64,000 bases of DNA from Novosphingobium sp. (GTDB taxonomy: Bacteria; Pseudomonadota; Alphaproteobacteria; Sphingomonadales; Sphingomonadaceae), in assembly GCF_039595395.1 (NCBI RefSeq), contig NZ_JBCNLP010000006.1, positions 935,001-999,000 on the forward strand, read 5' to 3'. The position numbers and the translations under genes are program-made. The notes under the pieces are model-generated. The model saw only the letters and a list, made by a program, of their open reading frames with translations. It did not search any database and was not told where the DNA came from. This document shows positions 36,301 through 43,382 of this stretch, piece after piece (within the stretch, counting starts at the first letter, position 1; every line of letters starts with the position of its first letter).

Positions 36301-36398
36301 GCGGCGCTGGCCGTGGCGGGAGGTAGTGCTGAAAGGGCGATGGTCAGCGCGGATGCCGCGCATGACAATAGGTGAGACCGGACGGCCTTTGTTTGCAT
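33387..36398 (-). CDS. TonB-dependent receptor (glycan type)
   Basis: A 1003-residue receptor. The signal peptide (to ATASAAD, about 34) is followed by TonB box SAADIVVTGIRASVERAI (about 46-63), a plug with APNVVDAISAQDIGKLPDATISD and LQRIPGVQIRRDAGEGS (about 67-110), and a barrel ending ...RRFLAGARIRF. The VVDAISAEDIGKLPD pattern marks the Caulobacter/Sphingomonad class used for maltodextrin and other oligosaccharide uptake. It is preceded by a long AT-rich promoter region. Its place between GH3 and halogenase/ROK genes indicates that it imports oligosaccharides of the same glycan. Confidence 0.95.
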   Translation of the reverse strand: MQTKAVRSHLLSCAASALTIALSALPPATASAADAPAATKPDQPSAADIVVTGIRASVERAISVKRNAPNVVDAISAQDIGKLPDATISDSLQRIPGVQIRRDAGEGSTVNVRGLPQVVTLMNGEAFLGAGSITSVQPSFTDIPSQLFSGASVIKSSTASLLSAGISGTIDLKTRRPFDLKPGLHGAFSMEGASGSSTKKFDPHFNGLVSWHNDTVGLLISGSYSKDHLGNSYSGIERDYGGRLADESLANATGYGGFRFDNPNRGTTVPGGIDVNGNGTATDTFFSPQAHTGWNRVTERERIGANASFEAHLTDQLQFVADGFYTKQNQYTGTAGFQMQAVNWQAADFVPGLSRDTGSTINGMHFNTVQKYNYTLQNFDSYSEMNRAISDSTNLNAELRYKGDKLKLTLRGVYGKANYKLDNSYAQFSLSDGTQWLNGIGTYPASLGGNRIFNPLGYTYNTLPATVDYTGSNVNFTLPGQLTSELGNKSAYALKTMSSEGNQRSNADMKVLRLDGGYEFDDRFNVEFGARYSDRGTSQTVFDRAAPLYANNGASNPAGCYAKWKAFDVQMNDPSCYATNSTGQYLTAGLTRLATDPTVSGLVKQYNLPVGGVGSIYAIDPNAMRDPLAFQNGFYPGNQEFIQPGATFSVGLKQWSGFGQLNYAGEIGSMPFHANAGLRIINTSLHVIQHRSGGGQPYGLPNVDAGTITTDRSFTDFLPAFNAALDITQKLKLRAAFSKNMTLLNLDQWGGGLNLNYAIDTTTNPPVFHVAGGSSNGNPMLDPWRSNNYDLSLEYYLGRSNLISLGLFRIDVQSFIQSATVMRNDIPDLDGVVRSTVPITSNVQGKGGTLQGLELGGKYAFDFLPGWLGGFGLDANYTYSDSSSGNYDLSGAKEPFHDNSKHQINAAVWYEKYGFQARIAWNYRSKRAEQSDYGGITGLTLYQAPTNYIDASISYDVTKQITIFAQGSNLTKESEHYYLVWPDLKAFNNLYERRFLAGARIRF

Positions 36399-36679
36399 GG
36401 GTAAACCCCCTCCTGTTTAATTATTATAAGAATCGCAAAATCAATTTGCTTTATGAAATTGCCTGACGCTTTGTTGTTCGTCAATTACAATAAATTCAAT
36501 TTAAAAATATAATTATATGTCCGAGATTTATTTGAAATATTAGAACTCAATTGAATATTTTATTTTCTAGTAGAAGATATTTTTAGAAATTTCTTGTTTA
36601 GCATATTTCGGCATGGCAGGCTGTGACCTGCTCTGCTGTTCGATGTCACGCAGGCGGCGAACATCACCCGGAATGGCTC
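36399..36679. other. AT-rich intergenic region before the receptor gene
   Basis: No gene is visible. The 281 bases separate the receptor start from the end of the GH3 gene, and 36420-36605 is strikingly AT-rich (for example TTATTATAAGAATC and TTTAAAAATATAATTATATG) in a genome that is otherwise about two-thirds GC. It must contain the receptor promoter on the - strand and may bind a nucleoid protein; no single operator is convincing. Confidence 0.6.
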
Positions 36680-38887
36680 CTATCCGCCATCGGTCGGGCG
36701 CCAATCCACCGGCAAGATACGTTCAGGCAGCACGATGCTGCTGCTTTCGTTCGTTTCCGCCGCGGATTGCGCAAGGCTGATGGTGTAGGTGCCGGCGGCG
36801 ATCCTCCAGCGATGGTTCTTCTCATCCCAGCGGGCCAGCAAACGCGGATCAATGGTCACGCTGACCTCCCGGCTTTGCCCCGGCTCCAGCGTCACCTTCT
36901 GCCAGCCTCCGAGCCGCCGGGGTGCCTCCCATCCTGCAGCCGGAGCCGCGCCGACATAGATTTGCGGCACGACGGCCCCCTGGCGCTGCCCTTTGTTGGC
37001 AACCCTGAAGTGTGCCGTCACACCCGCGCCCTGGCGTGTGGCCTGAAGTCCCGAGACGCTGAAGCTGGTATAGGAAAGGCCATGCCCGAAGGGGAAGGCC
37101 GGTTTCAACCCCTTCGCCTCGAACCATTTGTACCCGACCGTCGCCCCTTCGGTGTAGGTGACATCGCCGCCATGCGGGGCCTCGTGATGCGGCAGTTGAG
37201 CAATATCCGCCGGAAAGGTCGCCGGCAGATGGCCCGAGGGGTTCGCCACGCCGAACAGGAGATTGGCGATGGCTTCACCCCCCGCGGTTCCCGGATACCA
37301 CGCCTCAAGGATCGCCCCGACCTGATCACGCCAGGGGGTCAGGATCGGCCCTCCGGTCTCCAGAACCACCACGGTCTTGGGCTGCGCTGCCGCCACGGAT
37401 TGGATCAGCGCATCCTGATTGCCATCCAGATTAAGGCTGACATCGAAGCCCTCGCCTGCCCATTGCGTGCCGAAAACAAGCGCGACATCGCTGCTTTTGG
37501 CCAGGGCTGCGGCCTGCGCCGGGTCCGTTCCGTCAGCAAATTGGATCGTGGCATTGGGCGCCAGCTTCCGGATCGCCTCAAGCGGAGAGGAGGGATCGTA
37601 AATGACCGGCCCCGGCCAGGAGGTCGGCGTCAGGCCGGGCACCGCATTGCCGCCGCGCGGATAGACCGCCGAGGAGCCGCCCCCGGCCAGCACGCCCTTG
37701 TCGGCATGGCCGCCGATGATGGCAATGGAACGGATGCCCGGCCCCAGCGGCAGCAGGCTGTTCCTGTTCTGCAGCAGCACCGCCCCGGCCTCGGCATCCG
37801 CGCGGGTCACCTGCGCATGCGCGGCATAGTCGATGCTGGCGGATTGATCGCTGGTCGGCTTGTCGAGCAGGCCATTGGCCACCATGGCGCGCAGAACCCG
37901 CCGCGCCATCTGCGTCAGGCGGGCTTCGCTCACCTGACCGCTCGCGACGGCCTTCTTCAGCGGCTCTGCGAAGTAGGGCTCCTTGTCAAAGGGATAGCCT
38001 GACTCCTGATCGAGCCCGGCCACGGCTGCCTGCACCGTGGAATGGGTCGCCCCCCAGTCGCTCATGACATATCCCGGCCAGTGCCAATCATGGCGCAGCA
38101 CCTGCGTCAACAGAAAGGGATTCTCGCAAGCGCGCAGGCCATCGACCTTGTTGTAGGAGCACATCACCGAGCCGGGCGCGCCGCGTTCAATGCCGAACTG
38201 GAAGGCCAGCAGATCCGACATGCGTGCCGCGCCGTGATCGATCAGCACATTGCTGGTGCCGTCGCGCTCGGTCTCCTGATCGTTGAGGGCGTAATGCTTG
38301 ATCGTGGCGATGACGCCGTTCGACTGGATGCCGGCGATCTGCTCACCGACCATGATGCCCGCCAGCAGCGGGTCCTCGCCGCCATATTCGAAGCCCCGGC
38401 CATTGCGCGGCTCACGCAGCAGATCGACCCCGCCCGCGAGCATCACATTGAAGCCCGAGCGCTTGGCCTCGTCTCCGATCATCGCGCCACCCTTGCGGGC
38501 CATGTCCGGGGCCCAACTGGCGGCTGTGGCGATCCCGGCGGGCAGGGAGGTGCGCAGGCGCTTCTCCTTTGCGGCGCCCTGCGTCGCCACGCCCACCCCA
38601 GCATCGGTCTGCCACTGCGGCGGGATGCCCAGCCGTGGAATGCCCGGCACAAAACCCGCCGATCCATCCAGCGCCAGCGGTGGGCGTGCATAATGGTTGC
38701 GGTTGGCATCATCGGTGCCGAACAGGCCGAAGACGAGCGTGAGCTTTTCATCCCGCGTCATCTGCGCAATCAGGGCGTCGGTCCGCGCGTCCACGGGGGA
38801 TTGCGCGGTTGCTGTCTGTGCGGACAGGCTTGAGGACAGGCTGGTCGCCAGAAGCATGGCTGCGGCAGGCAGGATCGACTTCACCAT
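36680..38887 (-). CDS. glycoside hydrolase family 3 (beta-glucosidase/xylosidase type)
   Basis: A 735-residue exported GH3 enzyme. After a signal peptide (to SLSAQTATAQ, about 28) comes the GH3 barrel (ERDGTSNVLIDHGAAR, GSVMCSYNKVDGLRACEN) with the nucleophile Asp in GYVMSDWGATHST (about 265). The (alpha/beta)6 sandwich follows with GGHADKGVLAGGGSSAV (about 395), and the fibronectin-III-like end has AFPFGHGLSYTSFS (about 620). These are typical beta-glucosidase features; GH3 also includes xylosidases and arabinofuranosidases. ATG 38887 starts the signal peptide; the frame extends to 38992 without one. It lies 55 bases after the GH127-like gene in the same direction and probably forms one operon with it. 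Confidence 0.92.
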   Translation of the reverse strand: MVKSILPAAAMLLATSLSSSLSAQTATAQSPVDARTDALIAQMTRDEKLTLVFGLFGTDDANRNHYARPPLALDGSAGFVPGIPRLGIPPQWQTDAGVGVATQGAAKEKRLRTSLPAGIATAASWAPDMARKGGAMIGDEAKRSGFNVMLAGGVDLLREPRNGRGFEYGGEDPLLAGIMVGEQIAGIQSNGVIATIKHYALNDQETERDGTSNVLIDHGAARMSDLLAFQFGIERGAPGSVMCSYNKVDGLRACENPFLLTQVLRHDWHWPGYVMSDWGATHSTVQAAVAGLDQESGYPFDKEPYFAEPLKKAVASGQVSEARLTQMARRVLRAMVANGLLDKPTSDQSASIDYAAHAQVTRADAEAGAVLLQNRNSLLPLGPGIRSIAIIGGHADKGVLAGGGSSAVYPRGGNAVPGLTPTSWPGPVIYDPSSPLEAIRKLAPNATIQFADGTDPAQAAALAKSSDVALVFGTQWAGEGFDVSLNLDGNQDALIQSVAAAQPKTVVVLETGGPILTPWRDQVGAILEAWYPGTAGGEAIANLLFGVANPSGHLPATFPADIAQLPHHEAPHGGDVTYTEGATVGYKWFEAKGLKPAFPFGHGLSYTSFSVSGLQATRQGAGVTAHFRVANKGQRQGAVVPQIYVGAAPAAGWEAPRRLGGWQKVTLEPGQSREVSVTIDPRLLARWDEKNHRWRIAAGTYTISLAQSAAETNESSSIVLPERILPVDWRPTDGG

Positions 38888-38942
38888 TGTTCTCCGATTG
38901 GTATTCTTGCGCGGCTGGATTGATGGGGAGGAGACGCGGCGC

Positions 38943-40778
38943 TCAGGCTGCGTCGAGGATGCTGCGTTGGTAGAGGCGCGCCGGTTCGCCACCCAGGGCG
39001 AAATAGGGTTTGAACACCGTCGTGCCTGTTGCGTCGTGCAAGGTCCACTCGGCAGCAGCCGGGGCGACCTGTCGCAGTTGCATCAGATCACGCTGATGGT
39101 GAAGGGCAAAGCGGTCGCCGGTCGCGAAGAGGGCGAGTGGGCCGTAAACGGCCGCCACGCGGTCGGGATGTTGGGCATCGACAGCTTCCAGGCGCAGAGG
39201 GAGATCGAAGCGCAGATCGACCTTGTCCCCGGTCTGCCATGTCCGCGCGATGGTCAAAAAGCGCCCGGAGGTAACGCTGGCAACATCTCGCCCGTTCACC
39301 GACACCCGTGTCCCCGGCCCGGCCCAGGCCGGAATGCGGAGCCGCAGCGCCATGGCCACCGGGCGCGGCGCCTCAATGTGCAGCGCCATGGTGGGTTCGA
39401 GCGGATAATTGCCGTGCTGGGTCAATGTCAGCAGCGGCTCTCCATGCCTGCGCCAGACCATCCGGGAAGGTGTGTAGAGATTGACGAAAAGCCCCTTGTC
39501 GTCACGCAGATAGGCACTGATGCCATAGTCCGCCGTGAGTTGGCCGATCGAACCGGCGCAGCAGGGGCAGCTCGATTCATAATAAGATTTGGCGCCGATA
39601 TCGTTATAGTCGGCATAATATTGGCCGACGCCGTCGGAGCGCAAGGGCAGCAGGCCCAGCGCGGCATTGTAGAAGAGCTTCTCCATGCCATCGCCATAGC
39701 GGCTGTCCTGCGTGACGCGCATCAGATAGCGCGCCACCTTGAAATGGCCATAGGTGCCGCAGGGCGCCTCGAAGGTGCGATGCGTACCGCTCAGGCTGGC
39801 GCCAAGGCGGCCCGAACCGGCTTCGACGAAGGCTTCGTCAGGGCCCCAGCCGCCAGTGGCAAAACTCTGATCTCTGACGAAATCCATGCCATTGCGCACC
39901 GCGGCCAGCAGGGCAGGATCATGCTCTTGGAGATAGCCGCGCATGGCCGAGGCCAGCGCATTGACATGGCTGTAGGCATGGCGCCCGGCCAGCACATTGC
40001 GTCCGGCGGCCAGAGGATCGAGGTAGCTCTCCCGCAGAAGATAGGCTGGTGCCATCCGGCGGAAGCGGTCTCCGGCTCCGATCTCGGCTGCCAGATAGAG
40101 ATTTTCCGCGAGCGTATAGGTTTCGTCCCAGCCGAAGGCGACATTGGGCCTGGCATTCGCCTGGGTTACGGCGCGGTCCAGCGCCTTGCCCGGAAGATAA
40201 GGCAAGACGGCTTCGGTGGTGGGGGCGATGAGTTGCAAGGCCTGCCGATTGCCGGTGAACCGGAAGGCATCGATCAAGCCGATCATCAACTTGTCGTAAG
40301 TATAGGCCGGGATAGGATAGTTGGCATAGAATTTGGGCGAGATGGTCGGCGCATAGGCAGCGACCAGCCTTGCGACTTTCTGATGCGCGCGCTGATCCCC
40401 GGTCACAGCATAGCCGCGTGCCAGTGCCGACATATACTGACCGAAGCTGTGACCGGGAATATAGCCCGTCAAATTGCCCGGCGGGTTGAAAGAGGGATCG
40501 GGATCATACCAGCCGCCCAGCGCAGGGCCTGAGACAGGCAGATCGACGGCGGCGCGGAATGGCCGCAGCAGCGCATCGTCGCTCATGTTGATCACGGCGT
40601 CGAGGGTTTGGTCGACCTGTTGGCGGACGCCGCCATCAAGCAAGGTCACATCGCCATAATCGGGCTCGTCAAGCAGCGTGGCGGATGCTGCTGCGGCAGT
40701 TGCATGTACCCGATTTGTCAGAGTAAAATTGGCCGTGACCGCGACTCCGGCCAGCATGCCACGTCTGTCGATGATCAC
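38943..40778 (-). CDS. GH127-like (DUF1680) beta-L-arabinofuranosidase family protein, exported
   Basis: A 611-residue protein of the GH127/DUF1680 superfamily, (alpha/alpha)6 barrel followed by beta-sandwiches. The start is GTG 40778 with GGAGGGGG just upstream; it begins with a Tat-like leader (IIDRRGMLAGVAVTA). Superfamily features are GGWYDPDPSF-like opening, PIPAYTYDKLMIGLIDAF (about 145), the Cys-rich CPCCAGSIGQLTADYG (about 405) equivalent to the nucleophile CC pair of HypBA1, and FEAPCGTYGHFK (about 345) equivalent to its zinc ligands. Here the spacing is E-x-x-C, not E-x-C, so the zinc site may differ. Family enzymes release beta-L-arabinofuranose by Cys catalysis; the activity of this variant is uncertain. 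Confidence 0.82.
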   Translation of the reverse strand: MIIDRRGMLAGVAVTANFTLTNRVHATAAAASATLLDEPDYGDVTLLDGGVRQQVDQTLDAVINMSDDALLRPFRAAVDLPVSGPALGGWYDPDPSFNPPGNLTGYIPGHSFGQYMSALARGYAVTGDQRAHQKVARLVAAYAPTISPKFYANYPIPAYTYDKLMIGLIDAFRFTGNRQALQLIAPTTEAVLPYLPGKALDRAVTQANARPNVAFGWDETYTLAENLYLAAEIGAGDRFRRMAPAYLLRESYLDPLAAGRNVLAGRHAYSHVNALASAMRGYLQEHDPALLAAVRNGMDFVRDQSFATGGWGPDEAFVEAGSGRLGASLSGTHRTFEAPCGTYGHFKVARYLMRVTQDSRYGDGMEKLFYNAALGLLPLRSDGVGQYYADYNDIGAKSYYESSCPCCAGSIGQLTADYGISAYLRDDKGLFVNLYTPSRMVWRRHGEPLLTLTQHGNYPLEPTMALHIEAPRPVAMALRLRIPAWAGPGTRVSVNGRDVASVTSGRFLTIARTWQTGDKVDLRFDLPLRLEAVDAQHPDRVAAVYGPLALFATGDRFALHHQRDLMQLRQVAPAAAEWTLHDATGTTVFKPYFALGGEPARLYQRSILDAA

Positions 40779-41039
40779 GTAACCCCCTCCCACTTTGCCT
40801 AACGGTAGGAACCGTGCTGCCCGCCTATCAGGATTGGTCTCTTATATGTCTTTGAAAATTCGGAAAAGATGTTCAAGAATCACTTTATGGTGTATGACTT
40901 CATCATCTTGCTTCAGCAATTTACGTGATCAGTTCAAAAACGCAAATTTCTTTTTTAATTGACGAGCGCCACTGCTCAGAGACATGAGGAAAAATCATGT
41001 CCGACAAAAAGAGCATGCTAACGAGGGGCAGGATCGAGT

Positions 41040-41585
41040 TCAGGCAACGCGCCGATAGGCGACGATCAACGCAGCCGCAACGGCCAGCAAAACAGCCACC
41101 AGACCTGCGGTTTCGAAGCGATGCATGGCGATAGCATGCTCGTCGGTGGCGATACGTCGATAGAGGGCGTTTATCTCGACCATATCGTCCTGGCTCAGCC
41201 GATGTTTCGGCAATGAGCGGTCCTGATAGAAATATTTGGTCATCGCGTTGAACTCCAGCGCACTCGCGATGAACATCTCCTGGGGGTTGAGGTCTGAGGT
41301 GACCCAGCGATAATCCTTGTAAGGCAATTCCTGCGTGGCGCGCACATCGACATTGGCGAAGTCAGGCTTGATGGCACCCTCATGGAACCAGCCGGGAGAG
41401 AACAGGCTGGCCTCATCTGTACGTGCCAGATGAGTGACGGGACGGTTGATGATCTCGACCACGCGCGCGATGGCCTGGGCCTTGTCCTGCTCAGCCGAAA
41501 CAGACGGCGCGGTGGCCGCCAGACCGGGCGCGGAAAACGGCAGGCACAAGGCCGCAGCAAGCCACAGTCTCGATGATCGGGTCAT
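41040..41585 (-). CDS. hypothetical exported protein with C-terminal membrane segment
   Basis: A 181-residue protein that I do not recognise. It has a signal peptide (SRLWLAAALCLPFSAPGLA), a polar middle of about 120 residues (for example RTDEASLFSPGWFHEGAIKP and YRWVTSDLNPQEMF) and a C-terminal hydrophobic helix (TAGLVAVLLAVAAALIVAY) ending in basic residues, so it should sit in the inner membrane with its body in the periplasm. ATG 41585 lies one base after the stop of a decayed reading frame, suggesting former translational coupling; ATG 41597 is an alternative. No homologous pathway is suggested by the neighbours. Confidence 0.65.
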   Translation of the reverse strand: MTRSSRLWLAAALCLPFSAPGLAATAPSVSAEQDKAQAIARVVEIINRPVTHLARTDEASLFSPGWFHEGAIKPDFANVDVRATQELPYKDYRWVTSDLNPQEMFIASALEFNAMTKYFYQDRSLPKHRLSQDDMVEINALYRRIATDEHAIAMHRFETAGLVAVLLAVAAALIVAYRRVA

Positions 41586-41586
41586 G

Positions 41587-42077
41587 TCAGAATCCATGTG
41601 CTCGTTGCAATGTGACGATAGCTTGCGGGCCTTTCCCATTCTCTAACATCCGCCCGATTGCAGCCCTTGACATCCCCTGGCGGATCAAAGTTCCGGCGAG
41701 TGTCCCGATCACGACATCCTGTGCCAAAGCTTGAAAGGAGATGGAGGCGAGGCTTCGACGAGGATCCAATGTGAGGCCCAGAACGGTTGCGGATCCGCCC
41801 GGGAAACGCGCATCGGATAAGCCTGTCGGCAACCGGACCTGGCCGCTTCTCAGGTCCACGCGCAGCGGGCGGGCGCCGGCAAGGCGAAACTGATAGTCAT
41901 CGATCAGATAGTCCTGCCGGACAGGCCACCAACTGGTCGGATTGTGCAGAGGAAGGCGGGATGTCGATCCATCGGTGTAGTTGTGTTTCCTCCGTAGAGG
42001 GGCCGATTGAAGCGCTCTTTGCCGTTCAGGATCCGGAATGAGCCTGCATCAGGTCTGTATCTGAATATGATATGTGT
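41587..42077 (-). pseudogene. frameshifted remnant of a DUF4450-like protein gene
   Basis: Two coding pieces lie in different - strand frames. The first (about 42077-41985) reads HIIFRYRPDAGSFRILNGKE followed by RFNRPLYGGN, which resembles the N-terminal motif of DUF4450 proteins found in polysaccharide loci. The second (about 41980-41587) reads TDGSTSRLPLHNPTSWWPVR, DYLIDDYQFRLAGARPLRVD and about 85 further residues with protein-like composition and then a stop. The join lies within about 41970-41990. Only about 160 residues remain, whereas family members are several times longer, so both a frameshift and a large internal deletion are needed. The flanking GH genes make a former glycan role likely. 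Confidence 0.6.
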
Positions 42078-42159
42078 CCGAGATGCGCTTTCTGGATTGG
42101 CGTTGAATCGGACAGAAGGGTCCCTCGTCAGCGGGGCAAGACGCGTAAACCGTTCTCTC

Positions 42160-43368
42160 TCAAACGGATCGGGTGTGTAGACGAGGGCGCGTTTCACTCA
42201 GGAACAGGCAGGCCAGAATGATGGCTGCCCCAGCTCCTGCCGCGAGCCATAATGGGGCGGTCAGGTCGAAGCGCTCGACCAGATAGCCACCCAATACAGG
42301 CCCGAGGGTGGCGCCCAGCGCATCGCCACCGATCGAAACGAAGCCGACGGCGGTGGCTGTCTGCCCGCTCGGTGCCAATTCCATGGGCACCAGCACCATG
42401 GCCAGCGCGGCAATGGCGGGGCCTGCCGAAGTCAACATGGCCACCGGGGCCAGCAGTCGCGCATCGAGCCCCGGCAGCAGAAAGCCCAGCGGCAGGACTG
42501 TGGCGATCGCGGCCGCCGTCAGCAGAGCCGGGCGCCGTCCGATCCGGTCGGACAGGGCGGGCCAGGTGAGGCAATAGAGGAAGCCGCCAAGGCCCGAAGC
42601 GCCCAGAATCCAGCCGATCTGCGTGCCGGAAAAGCCTTTGGTCTGGCTCATGAACAGCGGGGCGAAAGTGTTGAAGGCAAAAATCCACACAGTCAGCATC
42701 AGCGCGGCCAGGAAGCACAACCACAGATCGCGCGAGGCAAGCACCGCGCGGGCCGCGGCAAGGCTGGCGCGGGCGGTATGGGGTTTCCGCGAGGGTTCGG
42801 GCACCTGACGGGCAACCACGATCGCCAGGATCAGGCCTGGAATACCCGCCGCGAAGAAGGCCGTCTGCCAGCCAAAATGGGCCGCGATCTGCGTGGCGAA
42901 CACCGGGCCGATGGTCGAACCCACCAGTGACCCGGCGCAGACCACGATGCCCACATTGCGCCCGCGCCGCTCGGGCGTCGAGAGGTCTTCCATGGTGGCC
43001 ATGATGACCGACCAGCAAGGCCCCTCCGCGAGGCCGAGCAAAGCGCGGATCAACAGCATCTCCTCGAAATTGCGGGCCAGACCCGATACCCATGACAGCA
43101 GGGAAAAGACCACCATCGCAGGCACCAGCACCCGCTTGCGCCCCACCCGGTCCGAGACCATGCCGAAGACAAAGGTGGACAGCGCCCAGCACACCGAAAC
43201 GGCGCCCGCCAGCAGGCCGATCTGGCTGGGTGAAAGATGGAGGCCGCGCTCCAGATCGGGGCCAAGGAACAGTTGCTCCATGCGGTCGAGCATCACCGTG
43301 CCGAAGCAGGCGGCCAGAATCAGCGCCACGCCGATTTCGGATGGGGTTTCAGAAGGGCGAGAGGTCAT
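42160..43368 (-). CDS. MFS transporter
   Basis: A 402-residue major facilitator permease with 12 predicted helices. The first helix includes FGTVMLDRMEQLFLGPD, the loop motif FGMVSDRVGRKRVLVPAM lies between helices 2 and 3 (about 68-85), and LLIRALLGLAEGPCWSVIM forms helix 4; this resembles the aromatic-acid/anion symporter branch of MFS. A second loop motif, ALSDRIGRRPALL, is near residue 270. It lies 14 bases after the TBDR gene on the same strand and so probably moves the receptor's ligand across the inner membrane. Substrate unknown. Confidence 0.9.
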   Translation of the reverse strand: MTSRPSETPSEIGVALILAACFGTVMLDRMEQLFLGPDLERGLHLSPSQIGLLAGAVSVCWALSTFVFGMVSDRVGRKRVLVPAMVVFSLLSWVSGLARNFEEMLLIRALLGLAEGPCWSVIMATMEDLSTPERRGRNVGIVVCAGSLVGSTIGPVFATQIAAHFGWQTAFFAAGIPGLILAIVVARQVPEPSRKPHTARASLAAARAVLASRDLWLCFLAALMLTVWIFAFNTFAPLFMSQTKGFSGTQIGWILGASGLGGFLYCLTWPALSDRIGRRPALLTAAAIATVLPLGFLLPGLDARLLAPVAMLTSAGPAIAALAMVLVPMELAPSGQTATAVGFVSIGGDALGATLGPVLGGYLVERFDLTAPLWLAAGAGAAIILACLFLSETRPRLHTRSV

Positions 43369-43382
43369 GGGGCAGGGGCTCC

